The position numbers were made by a program, and so were the translations under genes. 37,559 nt of DNA from Thermaceae bacterium (GTDB lineage: Bacteria > Deinococcota > Deinococci > Deinococcales > Marinithermaceae), in contig JALVVO010000162.1 in assembly GCA_027023345.1 (NCBI GenBank), positions 1 through 37,559 on the forward strand, given 5' to 3'. The notes under the pieces are model-generated. The model searched no databases. It worked only from the letters and a program-made list of their open reading frames with translations, and was not told the DNA's origin. Numbering within the stretch: the first letter of the stretch is position 1; each line of letters begins with the position of its first letter. Positions 1-7,754 of this stretch are shown piece after piece.

Positions 1-790
1 GCTTTTCCTGGATCGCGGCCTCGAACCCCGCCGGCGCCTTGGTCTTGAACCAGAAGAGGTCGTGCAGGTAGGTGAGCGGGATCCAGAAGGCGAGCCGCGA
101 CCAGACCTCCTCGGGCTCGGGGTACTGGCGCACGATCCGGGCGAGCACCGCGAGCGCCCGCTCCGGCCCCAAAAGGTCGAGGCTTCCGGTCTTCAGGATG
201 GCCAGGTCCCGGGCGGCGTCGAGGGGCCCGGCGCGGGCCCAGTCCACCACGAAGACCCGGCCGTCCTCGGCGACGAGGACGTTCCCGGCCCAGAGGTCGC
301 CGTGGCCGAAGGAATGGCGGGTCCCGGCCAGCCGGTCGAGCCGCGCGCGCACCGCCTGGAAGACCGGGCGGGCGGCCTTGAGCCCGCCGAGCTCCCGCTC
401 GAAGCGCGCGATGCGGTCCTCGAGCTCAGCGAGCTCCACCGTCCCCGCCTCGGGCAGGCGGTGGAGCCGGAGGAGGAGGCCCGAGAGGCTCGCCAGGGCG
501 CGGTCGTCGAGGCAGTCCGGGCAGAAGGGGCGGCCGGGGAAGTACTCGAGCACCAGCACGCCGTGGCCGCTTTGGAGGACGACGACCTCCCGCACCCGCT
601 CGCCGAAGCCCGCCCGGGCGAGGTTCTTCGCCTCCAGGAAGGCGAGTTCCCGCTCCCTCGGCCGGTAGACCTTGTAGACGAGGGGGCCGCTCTTGAAAAC
701 CCGGGCCTCGTGCCCGGTGCCCAGGGGTTCCATTGGCCCGAAGCGGGCCTCGAGCTCGGCCAGGGCGGTCCGCACCGCCGCCTGCCCCAT
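1..790 (-). CDS. APH-family phosphotransferase (aminoglycoside/fructosamine-kinase-like), 3' end outside window
   Basis: The frame is open from an ATG at 790 to the window edge, giving 263 codons with no stop, so the C-terminus is missing. The protein has a small-molecule kinase fold. HGDLWAGN at residues 163-170 is the catalytic loop, and VVDWARAGPLDAARDLA at about 181-197 carries the metal-binding Asp (D183). A nucleotide-binding Lys is likely in VYKVYRP near residue 40. The family phosphorylates small hydroxylated substrates such as aminoglycosides, fructosamines, choline or homoserine; the substrate cannot be told here. The start is 14 bp from the divergent radical SAM gene. A TACCCT box lies 6 nt upstream, fitting a leaderless transcript. 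The domain call is firm; a resistance role would be speculation. Confidence 0.8.
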   Translation of the reverse strand, partial: MGQAAVRTALAELEARFGPMEPLGTGHEARVFKSGPLVYKVYRPRERELAFLEAKNLARAGFGERVREVVVLQSGHGVLVLEYFPGRPFCPDCLDDRALASLSGLLLRLHRLPEAGTVELAELEDRIARFERELGGLKAARPVFQAVRARLDRLAGTRHSFGHGDLWAGNVLVAEDGRVFVVDWARAGPLDAARDLAILKTGSLDLLGPERALAVLARIVRQYPEPEEVWSRLAFWIPLTYLHDLFWFKTKAPAGFEAAIQEK

Positions 791-796
791 GCGCCC

Positions 797-802
797 AGGG
801 TA
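797..802 (-). promoter_or_regulatory. Possible leaderless -10 box for the APH-like kinase
   Basis: On the minus strand TACCCT ends 6 nt before the ATG at 790. This matches the TANNNT box expected for leaderless genes in Deinococcus-Thermus. No convincing -35 is seen. The call rests on spacing and motif only. Confidence 0.3.
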
Positions 803-804
803 GC

Positions 805-1944
805 ATGACCCCCGTGGCGCGGGCCCCGGATACCCTCGTCCTCCACCCCGCCTCGACGCTCGCGGTGCACGAGGGGCGGGTGGCCAGCTTCGACCTCGAG
901 GGCCGGCTGCTCACCTACTTCGAGGACGGGGTGCTCTATAAGCGCGCCCTCGACTCCAGCGTTCACGCGCGGACGCGGGAGAGGGGCAGGAGGCGGCGCT
1001 TTCGGGTCCCGAGGGCCAAGGCCCGGGAGGTCTTCGGGCGCGCCCGGGAGGTGGCCGCGGCCCGGCTCGAGGGGGCGCGAGGCGAGGCCCGATCCCGTCT
1101 TTTGCGTATTCTCGAGTGGACCCCGGAGCGGCTCCTCGCCGAGAAGGAGCGCTTTGACCGCGTCTACAAGCCGATCGCCATCCTCCCCCCGGACCGCTAC
1201 TTCACCGTCGTCCTCCAGGCCACCGAGGGCTGCACCTGGAACCGCTGCACCTTTTGCAGCTTCTACTCAGGGCGGCCGTTTTCGGCCAAGACCCCGGAGG
1301 CCTTCGCCGAGCACGCCCGGGCGGTGCGGGACTTCCTGGGCAAGAACGCCCTTTTGCGGAGGGATGTCTTCCTCGCCGACGGCAACGCGCTCGCGCTCTC
1401 GGCCTCCCGGCTCCTCCCCGTCCTGGAGGCGGCCCGGGCGACCTTTCCCGGCCGCCCGGTCTACGGCTTCATCGACCTCTACTCCGGGGAGCGCCGCGAG
1501 GAGGTCTTTTGGCGCGCGCTCAAGGAGGCGGGGCTCAAAGGGGTCTACGTGGGCATGGAGACGGGCCACGACCCCCTGCTCGCTTGGTTGCATAAGCCCG
1601 GGAGCCAAAAAGAGCTCGTCGGCTTCGTGCGGACCCTCAAGGCGGCGGGGCTCTTCGTGGGGCTGATCGTGATGGTGGGGGCCGGAGGCGAGCGCTACCG
1701 CGAGCCCCACTTCGAGGACACCCTGGCCGCGCTCCGGGCGATGCCGCTTGCCCCTCGCGACCTCGTCTTCCTCTCGCCCTTCGTCGAGGACCCCCGCTCG
1801 GTCTACCGCGAGCGGCGCGAGGCCGAGGGCATCCGGCCCCTTTCCGAGGCCGAGATCGAGGCCGAGCTCAATCGCTTCGCCGGGGCGATCCGGGCCCTCG
1901 GGCTCCGGGCGGCCCGCTACGACATTCGGGAGTTCCTCTACTAG
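805..1944 (+). CDS. Radical SAM protein with CX4CX2C cluster motif
   Basis: The product has 379 residues from the ATG at 805. The frame stays open further upstream, but that part would lie inside the divergent kinase gene. The cluster motif is C143-T-W-N-R-C148-T-F-C151 followed by SFY. It should ligate a [4Fe-4S] cluster that cleaves S-adenosylmethionine to a 5'-deoxyadenosyl radical. The spacing is CX4CX2C rather than the usual CX3CX2C. After it come the blocks YGFIDLYSGERREEVF, KGVYVGMETGH (the fourth-strand G/E motif) and GLIVMVGAGGERY, typical of the partial TIM barrel. About 130 residues precede the motif and look like an unrelated N-terminal domain. The substrate is unknown. The stop codon TAG lies within a CTAG that also ends the convergent response-regulator gene. 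Confidence 0.85.
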   Translation: MTPVARAPDTLVLHPASTLAVHEGRVASFDLEGRLLTYFEDGVLYKRALDSSVHARTRERGRRRRFRVPRAKAREVFGRAREVAAARLEGARGEARSRLLRILEWTPERLLAEKERFDRVYKPIAILPPDRYFTVVLQATEGCTWNRCTFCSFYSGRPFSAKTPEAFAEHARAVRDFLGKNALLRRDVFLADGNALALSASRLLPVLEAARATFPGRPVYGFIDLYSGERREEVFWRALKEAGLKGVYVGMETGHDPLLAWLHKPGSQKELVGFVRTLKAAGLFVGLIVMVGAGGERYREPHFEDTLAALRAMPLAPRDLVFLSPFVEDPRSVYRERREAEGIRPLSEAEIEAELNRFAGAIRALGLRAARYDIREFLY

Positions 1945-2519
1945 ATCAGGCCCAGCCGGCGGGCGTGCTCGAGCGCCTCCACCCGGCCGTGGGCGTCGAG
2001 CTTCAGGTAGAGCTTCTTGGTGTAGTCGCGCACGGTCTCGGGGCTCAGGTCGAGGCGCATCGCGATCTGCTTGGAGGAGAGCCCCTCGGCGAGGAGGCGC
2101 AGGACCTCGAGCTCCCGAGCGGTGAGGTCGGGGAGCGGCGGGGGCTCGAAGCGCCGCATCCGCCCCGCCTTCAGCGCCTCCAGGACCTCGGCGACCTCGA
2201 GGGGGCTCGCCTCCTTGGAGAGGAAGGCGTTGGCGCCGGCCCGGGCCGCCTCCACCTGAAGCGCCGGCTCGGTGAAGGTGGTGAGCATGACGATGGAACC
2301 CTCGAACCCACGACGGCGGAGTTCGCGGGCGGCCTCGATCCCGTCCATGTCGGGCATCTTGATGTCGAGCAGTACGGCGTCAATGGTCAGGGTGAGCGCT
2401 TTCTTCACGGCCTCGCGGCCGTTTGAGGCCTCGCCGACCACCTTGAAGCCCTGGCGCTCGAGCATGGCCTTGAGCCCCACGCGAAAGAGGGGATGGTCGT
2501 CGACAATCAGCAGCCGCAT
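1941..2519 (-). CDS. NarL/LuxR-type two-component response regulator
   Basis: The product has 192 residues. The ATG at 2519 is chosen because GGAGG sits 5 nt upstream; a TTG four codons earlier overlaps that site. The receiver domain spans about residues 1-120, with acidic pocket D7/D8, predicted phospho-acceptor D52 in LLDIKMPD, and conserved K102 in FLSKEAS. The C-terminal LuxR helix-turn-helix (LTARELEVLRLLAEGLSSKQ, then SPETVRDYTKKLYLKL) spans about 132-190. It is a cytoplasmic DNA-binding regulator, presumably phosphorylated by the sensor kinase encoded 28 nt upstream. Targets are unknown. The gene ends convergently on the radical SAM gene, sharing a CTAG stop. Confidence 0.93.
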   Translation of the reverse strand: MRLLIVDDHPLFRVGLKAMLERQGFKVVGEASNGREAVKKALTLTIDAVLLDIKMPDMDGIEAARELRRRGFEGSIVMLTTFTEPALQVEAARAGANAFLSKEASPLEVAEVLEALKAGRMRRFEPPPLPDLTARELEVLRLLAEGLSSKQIAMRLDLSPETVRDYTKKLYLKLDAHGRVEALEHARRLGLI

Positions 2520-2547
2520 TTTCGCCTCCAATACCCTTGTTTGTAGC

Positions 2548-3654
2548 TTACCAAATCGTCTCCATCGTCTCGTATACGGTGTGGGGGTCGTAGTGCGCCT
2601 CGAGCCGCAGGCAGGCCCCGCCGAGCGGGCTCTGGCAGGCGAGGAGCCGCCCGTGGTGGATCTCGGCCACGCGCCGGGCGATGTAGAGGCCGAGTCCGGC
2701 CGAGCCCGAGCGGACCCCCTGGTAGCGGCTCGAGCGGTAGGGCTTGGTCAGGCTGTCCACGCTGCCGGGCAGCCCGGGGCCGTCGTCGGCGACCTCGACC
2801 CAGCCGTCGCCGACGCGGATAAGCACCCGGGAGCGGGCGAAGCGGATGGCGTTGTCGATCAGGTTGTCCAGGGCGCGCTCGAGCATGTCGCGGTCCACCT
2901 TGGCCCGGCCCTTGCCCTCGACCCGGATCACCACCCGGCGCTGGCTGGCCCGGGGCAGGTGGCGGAGCCGGAGCGCCTCCGCCAGCTCCCGGAGGTCGGT
3001 GGGCTCGGCCTTGGGCTTTAGGGACTCGATCCGGCTGGCGGCGAGGAGGTTTTCGAGGAGGCGGTAGACCCGCTGCATTTCGATCTCGATCTGGCGGAGC
3101 ATCTGCACCCGGTTCTCCCGGCCGATGTCGTCGGCCTCGGCCAGGTAGTCGAGGGCCCGCAGGGCGCCCAGGATCGGGGTCTTGAGGTCGTGGGCCATGG
3201 CGGCGATGAAGAGCTCGCGCTCCTCGGCGGCCTGCCGGAGGTGCTCGAGCAGCTCCTCGAAGCGCTCGCGCAGGATGGCGACCTCCCGGGGCAGGGGCTG
3301 CTCGACCGGGGGCAGGTAGAGGTCGCCGATCGAGCGCTGGCTGACCTTGAGGTAGCGCATGTCGCGTTCGAGCGCGTCGAGGGGGGCGAGGATGCGCCGC
3401 GAGAGACCGTAGCCGACCCCTACCGCGATCAGCAAAGTGAGGCTGAGCGCCGCCGCCACCGGCCAGGTGAGCTGGGGCCGGGCCTCGGGGGCGATCAGCC
3501 AAAGGGCGGCGGTCACCGACGCGATGGGGGTAAAGGCGAGCGCGGCGACGGTGACCGCGAGCTGCGCCCGCAGGCTGCCGCGAGCGTTAGGCGGGGACTT
3601 CGCTCGCTTCTTGCGCGTGCGCGATGGCCTTTTCGGTTTCGACGTCGAAGGCAT
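2548..3654 (-). CDS. HisKA-type sensor histidine kinase, two transmembrane helices
   Basis: The product has 368 residues. The ATG at 3654 lies 68 nt inside the upstream ABC-ATPase gene, but it is the only usable start in this frame before the first membrane helix, so a long overlap is likely. A basic N-terminus (about 1-27) is followed by helices at about 32-55 and 64-83 with almost no periplasmic loop. A HAMP-like linker follows (SRRILAPLDALERDMRYL). The H-box MAHDLKTPI carries phospho-acceptor H155. The catalytic domain has N-box NLIDNAIRFA, G1 DDGPGL and G2 GSAGLGLYIA. With so short an extracytoplasmic loop it probably senses a membrane or cytoplasmic signal. It presumably phosphorylates the adjacent NarL-type regulator, although that regulator class more often pairs with HisKA_3 kinases. 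Confidence 0.9.
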   Translation of the reverse strand: MPSTSKPKRPSRTRKKRAKSPPNARGSLRAQLAVTVAALAFTPIASVTAALWLIAPEARPQLTWPVAAALSLTLLIAVGVGYGLSRRILAPLDALERDMRYLKVSQRSIGDLYLPPVEQPLPREVAILRERFEELLEHLRQAAEERELFIAAMAHDLKTPILGALRALDYLAEADDIGRENRVQMLRQIEIEMQRVYRLLENLLAASRIESLKPKAEPTDLRELAEALRLRHLPRASQRRVVIRVEGKGRAKVDRDMLERALDNLIDNAIRFARSRVLIRVGDGWVEVADDGPGLPGSVDSLTKPYRSSRYQGVRSGSAGLGLYIARRVAEIHHGRLLACQSPLGGACLRLEAHYDPHTVYETMETIW

Positions 3655-4723
3655 GCAACCGGTCCCGGTTTACCACCAGCTCGACCTTCTCCCCGACCTT
3701 GACGGGGATGTGGCCCTCGAGGCGGGCGGTGACGAGCGCCCCGTCCACGTTGACGTGGATCTCGGTATCGGCACCGAGCGGCTCGACGATCTCCACCTCG
3801 CCCACCAGGGTGTTCTCCTCGTGCTCCACGGTGTGGTAGCCCTTGAGCTCGAGGTGCTCGGGGCGGACGCCGAGCCAGACCCGCTTGCCCACGTAGCCCT
3901 GTTCCTTGAGCTCCTTGGCCATCTTGGCGTTGGCGCGGATCCGGACCCCCTCGCGCACCAGGTAGATCGCGCCCCCTTCCTCGACCACGTGGACCTCGAT
4001 GAAGTTCATCGAGGGGCTGCCGATGAAGCCGGCGACGAACTTGTTCACCGGGAAGTCGTAGAGGTTCAGGGGGGTGTCGATCTGCTGGATCTCGCCGTCC
4101 TTCATCACCACGATGCGCTCGCCCATGGTCATGGCCTCGATCTGGTCGTGGGTGACGTAGATCGTGGTGACGCCGAGGCGGCGGTGGAGCTTAGAGATCT
4201 CGGCCCGCATCTCCACCCGGAGCTTCGCGTCCAGGTTGCTTAGGGGCTCGTCCATGAGGAAGACCTGGGGTTCGCGGACGATCGCCCGTCCAAGCGCGAC
4301 CCGCTGGCGCTGGCCGCCGGAGAGCTCGCGGGGCTTGCGCTTCAAGAGGTGCTCGATCTTCAGGATCTTCGCCGCCTCCTTGACCCGGCGGTCGATCTCG
4401 TCGCGGGGCACCCGCCGGAGGCGGAGGCCGAAGGCCATGTTGTCGTAGACGTTCATGTGGGGGTAGAGGGCGTAGTTCTGGAAGACCATGGCGATGTCGC
4501 GGTCTTTCGGGGGGACGTCGTTCACCAGCCGGTCGCCGATGTAGATGTTGCCCTCGCTGACCTCCTCGAGCCCCGCGATCATCCGGAGGGTGGTGGTCTT
4601 GCCGCACCCCGAGGGGCCGACGAAGACCACGAACTCCCCGTCCTTGGTCTCGAGGTTGAAGTCCTTGACGGCGACGACCTTGCCGAAGCGCTTCCAAACG
4701 TGCTCGAGCTTGACCTTAGCCAT
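3587..4723 (-). CDS. ABC transporter ATPase, MalK/UgpC/MsmX type
   Basis: The product has 378 residues. The ATG at 4723 has GGAGG 5 nt upstream. Walker A GPSGCGKT is at 36-43, signature LSGGQ at 134-138, Walker B LMDEP at 156-160, and the switch His is in YVTHDQIEA. A C-terminal regulatory part of about 140 residues includes WLGVRPEHLEL, typical of ATPases that energise CUT1 sugar importers or glycerol-phosphate uptake. No permease or sugar-binding gene is next to it. It may therefore be a shared ATPase serving several importers, as MsmX does in Bacillus; that is inference. Its 3' end overlaps the sensor-kinase gene, which hints at co-expression of the ATPase and the two-component pair. Confidence 0.92.
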   Translation of the reverse strand: MAKVKLEHVWKRFGKVVAVKDFNLETKDGEFVVFVGPSGCGKTTTLRMIAGLEEVSEGNIYIGDRLVNDVPPKDRDIAMVFQNYALYPHMNVYDNMAFGLRLRRVPRDEIDRRVKEAAKILKIEHLLKRKPRELSGGQRQRVALGRAIVREPQVFLMDEPLSNLDAKLRVEMRAEISKLHRRLGVTTIYVTHDQIEAMTMGERIVVMKDGEIQQIDTPLNLYDFPVNKFVAGFIGSPSMNFIEVHVVEEGGAIYLVREGVRIRANAKMAKELKEQGYVGKRVWLGVRPEHLELKGYHTVEHEENTLVGEVEIVEPLGADTEIHVNVDGALVTARLEGHIPVKVGEKVELVVNRDRLHAFDVETEKAIAHAQEASEVPA

Positions 4724-4782
4724 GACCACCTCCTTCTCCCACGCTCTGAGCCGGAAGGCCCATCGGGGAGTTCCCTGAAGGA

Positions 4783-4809
4783 GACCCTTGGGGTCCCGCC
4801 GCCATTTTA
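4783..4809 (-). promoter_or_regulatory. Candidate promoter and small inverted repeat ahead of the ABC-ATPase gene
   Basis: On the minus strand TAAAAT (4804-4809) could be a -10 box, but no -35 is convincing. Close to the expected transcript start lies an inverted repeat GACCC-TTG-GGGTC (4783-4795). It could be an operator or a small 5' hairpin. The transcript leader would be roughly 70 nt. Confidence 0.3.
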
Positions 4810-4815
4810 CCCGTA

Positions 4816-4876
4816 GCTAGTGGCCTGTGGCCTGTGGAAGTCCTTTCCACAAGCCACGGGCTACAGGCCACAAGCC
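4816..4876. repeat. REP-like interrupted palindrome between glpX and the ABC-ATPase gene
   Basis: The outer arms GTGGCCTGT (4820-4828) and ACAGGCCAC (4863-4871) are perfectly complementary. Inside, TGTGGAA (4833-4839) pairs with TTCCACA (4845-4851), and GTGGC (4827-4831) pairs with GCCAC (4853-4857). The left arm is a tandem of GGCCTGTGG units. No U-tract follows on either strand, so it is a poor intrinsic terminator. The layout resembles REP-type intergenic elements that recur in a genome. It fills the only gap between two same-strand genes. Confidence 0.55.
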
Positions 4877-4879
4877 CCC

Positions 4880-5848
4880 TTACAACCGCACCGTCACCCG
4901 TGCACCCTCGTCGAAGAGGTGGATCGAGTCGATGAACCGCACCACCTTGGTGGCAAAGCCCATCGCCAGCGAGTGGGTCCGGGCGCCGCCGCCGAAGTAG
5001 CGGATGCCGCGGAGGATGTCGCCGTCGGTGATGCCGGTGGCGGCGAAGACGATCTCCTTGCCCGGGGCGAGGTCCTCGGTCTTGTAGATCTTTTCGGCCG
5101 ATGCGCCCATGGACTCAAGCCGGGCCCGCTCCTCCTCGTCCTCGGGGTAAAAGCGCGCCTGGATCTCGCCGCCGAGCGCTTTGAGCGCGGCCGCCGCCAG
5201 CACCCCTTCGGGCGCGCCGCCGATCCCCATCACCGCGTGCACCCCGGTGCCCCGGAGGGCCGCCGCCAGGGCCGCGATCACGTCGCCGTCGCCGATCAGC
5301 TTGACCCGGGCTCCGGCGGCCCGGATCTCGCTAATCAGCTTCTCGTGCCGGGGCCGGTCGAGCACCACCACGACGAGGTCCTCGACGTCGCGGTTTAGGG
5401 CCAGGGCGATGGCCTTGAGGTTCGCCTCCACCGGCCAGTCGAGCCCCACCTTGCCCGCCGCCGGCGGGGGGACGATGAGCTTTTCCATGTACATGTCGGG
5501 GGCGTGGAAGAGCCCGCCTTTCTCGCTGATGGCGATCACCGTCACCGCGTTCGGGAGCCCCTTGGCGGCGATGTTGGTGCCCTCGACCGGGTCCACGGCG
5601 ATGTCCACCTCGGGGCCCCCAAGGCCGAGCTTTTCCCCGATGTAGAGCATGGGGGCCTCGTCCATCTCCCCCTCGCCGATCACCACCGTGCCGCTGATGG
5701 GGAGCTCGTTCAGCACCTGGCGCATCGCCTCGGTAGCGACCTCGTCCACCATGTGCTTGTCCCCCTTGCCGGTCCAGCGGCCGGCGGCGAGGGCGGCCTG
5801 CTCGGTGACCCGAACGATCTCCAGGGCCAGCTCGCGCTCGATCAGCAT
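4880..5848 (-). CDS. glpX: Fructose-1,6-bisphosphatase class II (GlpX)
   Basis: The product has 322 residues, the normal length for the family, with ATG at 5848. It hydrolyses fructose-1,6-bisphosphate to fructose-6-phosphate in gluconeogenesis, in the cytoplasm. Metal-site motifs are visible: GEGEMDEAP at 58-66 and VDPVEGTN around 85-92. Downstream blocks include [19 protein letters not shown] and [10 protein letters not shown], all typical of GlpX. It is transcribed leftward. A TAGGCT box 6 nt before the ATG suggests leaderless transcription. The start lies 36 nt from the last gene of the ten-gene export operon, so read-through is possible. A REP-like palindrome follows its stop. Confidence 0.95.
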   Translation of the reverse strand: MLIERELALEIVRVTEQAALAAGRWTGKGDKHMVDEVATEAMRQVLNELPISGTVVIGEGEMDEAPMLYIGEKLGLGGPEVDIAVDPVEGTNIAAKGLPNAVTVIAISEKGGLFHAPDMYMEKLIVPPPAAGKVGLDWPVEANLKAIALALNRDVEDLVVVVLDRPRHEKLISEIRAAGARVKLIGDGDVIAALAAALRGTGVHAVMGIGGAPEGVLAAAALKALGGEIQARFYPEDEEERARLESMGASAEKIYKTEDLAPGKEIVFAATGITDGDILRGIRYFGGGARTHSLAMGFATKVVRFIDSIHLFDEGARVTVRL

Positions 5849-5854
5849 GCCTTT

Positions 5855-5880
5855 AGCCTAACGCCCGGAGCGTGGCTCCG
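5855..5880 (-). promoter_or_regulatory. Leaderless -10 box of glpX with adjacent hairpin
   Basis: TAGGCT (minus strand, 5855-5860) stands 6 nt before the glpX ATG. No -35 matches. A 6-bp hairpin CGGAGC-loop-GCTCCG (5866-5880) lies between the stop of the upstream permease gene (5885) and this box. It has no U-tract, so at best it is a weak terminator for the upstream operon. Confidence 0.35.
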
Positions 5881-5884
5881 TGGG

Positions 5885-7075
5885 TTACTCGTAGCGGAGG
5901 GCCTCGATGGGGTCGAGGCGGGCGGCTTGGTCGGCGGGCCAAACCCCGAAGAAGATCCCCACCAGGGCGCTCACGCCGAGGGCCAAGAGCACCGTCTTCG
6001 GGCTCAAAATGAAGACTTCGAAGAAGGGAACCGCCGCCACCACGAGGTAGAGGACGCCGGCCGCGAGGGCGATGCCTAGGATTCCTCCGGTGAGGGTGAG
6101 GAGGGTGGCCTCGAGCAGGAACTGGGTGCGAATCGCCGCGGCGGTGGCCCCGAGCGCCTTTCTAAGCCCGATCTCGCGGGTCCGCTCGGCGACCGAGACC
6201 AGCATGATGTTCATGATCCCGATCCCGCCCACGAGGAGCGAGAGCGCCCCGATCCCCCCGAGCAGCGCCTGGAGCATCAGGGTGATCTGGGAGAGGGTTT
6301 GGGTGAAGGTCTCGATGCTCTGCACCTGGATCCGCCCCTCGCCGTAGCGCTTTTCGAGGAGGGCCTTGACCCGGTCGGCGACGAGCTTCATCTCGACGCC
6401 CGGGCGGACTTTCAGCTCGAAGGCGTCGTAGCGCCCCCGGCGGGCCGAGGGAACGTTCTGCCAGATCCAACGGTAGGGGACGTAGGCCTGCGGGCGGTTG
6501 AAGGTGGCGAAGAGTCCGCCCAAGGGCTTGGTCGTTCCCACGACGGCAAGCCGTGCCCGGCGCGGGCCGAAGGCGAGCTCGACCCGCTTGCCTACCGAGG
6601 CTTTGAGCTTCTCCTTTGCCGCCTGGGTAAGGACCGCGAGGGGCAAGCCCCGCTTGGCTTCGGAAGCGGTATAAAAGCGTCCCTCGGCGAGCTCGACGCC
6701 GGGATCGAGCTCGGGGAGGTCCCCGGGTACCCCGAGTACCCGGACCTCCACGGGTTTCCCCCTTTCGTCCCGCCCCACCGCGAAGGCGAAGACGTAGGGA
6801 ATGACCCGAACGGGAAGGGCGCTGAGGAGCCTCCGGTCGGCCTCGCGGAACCGCACGGGGGGCTGGCCCGGGGCCCACTCCCCTTGAACGAAGATGCTGC
6901 GTCCGGCCACCTGCTCAAGGCCCCGCCGGATCCCGTAGGTGGCGATCTCGCCCAAGCTGATGAGGGCGGTGACGGCGAAGACGCCGATGATCACCCCGAG
7001 GAGGGAGAGGAAGGTGCGGAGCTTGTGGGCAAAGAGGGCCTCGATCGCGGTGAGAAAGAGGTCAGCGAACCTCAT
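5885..7075 (-). CDS. MacB/FtsX-type ABC transporter permease
   Basis: The product has 396 residues. One N-terminal transmembrane helix (about 18-42, in FLSLLGVIIGVFAVTALISL) is followed by a large extracytoplasmic MacB-PCD-like domain (about 45-265). Three C-terminal helices form the FtsX domain, including GGIGALSLLVGGIGIMNIML and VSVAERTREIGLRKALGA, the typical FtsX signature. MacB-type permeases are mechanotransmitters that drive export through a membrane-fusion protein and an outer-membrane channel. The ATG at 7075 overlaps the ATPase gene by 14 nt and has GGAGG 9 nt upstream. It is the last gene of the ten-gene operon. The cargo is unknown; antibiotics, peptides or lipoproteins are family precedents. 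Confidence 0.92.
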   Translation of the reverse strand: MRFADLFLTAIEALFAHKLRTFLSLLGVIIGVFAVTALISLGEIATYGIRRGLEQVAGRSIFVQGEWAPGQPPVRFREADRRLLSALPVRVIPYVFAFAVGRDERGKPVEVRVLGVPGDLPELDPGVELAEGRFYTASEAKRGLPLAVLTQAAKEKLKASVGKRVELAFGPRRARLAVVGTTKPLGGLFATFNRPQAYVPYRWIWQNVPSARRGRYDAFELKVRPGVEMKLVADRVKALLEKRYGEGRIQVQSIETFTQTLSQITLMLQALLGGIGALSLLVGGIGIMNIMLVSVAERTREIGLRKALGATAAAIRTQFLLEATLLTLTGGILGIALAAGVLYLVVAAVPFFEVFILSPKTVLLALGVSALVGIFFGVWPADQAARLDPIEALRYE

Positions 7076-7754
7076 CGGCGACCACCTCCCCGTCCCGCAT
7101 GCGGATCACCCGGTGGGCGTAGGCGGCGACCTCGGGCTCGTGGGTGACGATCACCACCGTACGGCCGCGCGCGTGCAGCTCGGAGAAAAGCCGCATGACC
7201 TCGCGGCCGCTCTCGCTGTCGAGGTTGCCGGTGGGCTCGTCGGCGAGGAGGATGGCCGGCTCCTGGGCGAGCGCCCGGGCGATCGCGACCCGCTGCTTCT
7301 GGCCGCCGGAGAGCTCGGAAGGAAGATGGTCGAGCCGGTCTTCGAGCCCCACCGCGGCGAGCGCCTCTTCGGCCGCTGCCCGCCGCGCCCTGAGCGGCAC
7401 TCCCCGGTAGGCGAGGGGGAGCTCGACGTTTTTCAAGGCGCTGGCCCGGGGCAAGAGGAAGAACGCCTGGAAGACGAAGCCGATCGTGCGGTTTCGTACC
7501 CTCGCGGCCTCGGTCTCGTCGAGGGCGGTGACGTCCTGGCCGGCGAGCCGGTAGGTGCCCGCGCTCGGTCGATCGAGAAGGCCGAGGATGTGGAGGAGGG
7601 TGCTCTTCCCCGAGCCCGAGGGGCCCATGATGGCGATGAACTCGCCTTCCTCGACGGTGAGGTCGATCCCTTTCAGGGCCATGACCTCCACCGTCCGCCG
7701 CCCGCTCCCCGAGCGGTAGACCTTGGCGACCCCTTGGAGCTCAACCAGCGCCAT
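7062..7754 (-). CDS. MacB/LolD-type ABC transporter ATPase
   Basis: The product has 230 residues. The ATG at 7754 has a GGAGG site and overlaps the membrane-fusion gene by 14 nt. Walker A GPSGSGKS is at 44-51. The signature LSGGQKQRVAIARAL, Walker B LLADEPTGNLDSESG and switch THEPEVAAYAHRV are all intact. The GNLDS block after Walker B is characteristic of the LolD/MacB/FtsE group. It should form a dimer that powers the FtsX-type permease encoded next. The protein is cytoplasmic and bound to the inner membrane. Confidence 0.95.
   Translation of the reverse strand: MALVELQGVAKVYRSGSGRRTVEVMALKGIDLTVEEGEFIAIMGPSGSGKSTLLHILGLLDRPSAGTYRLAGQDVTALDETEAARVRNRTIGFVFQAFFLLPRASALKNVELPLAYRGVPLRARRAAAEEALAAVGLEDRLDHLPSELSGGQKQRVAIARALAQEPAILLADEPTGNLDSESGREVMRLFSELHARGRTVVIVTHEPEVAAYAHRVIRMRDGEVVADEVR

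Noticed and set aside
1-790. Aminoglycoside resistance gene
   Set aside because: Only the broad APH fold is visible. Substrate cannot be inferred, and the C-terminal part that helps choose it is outside the window.
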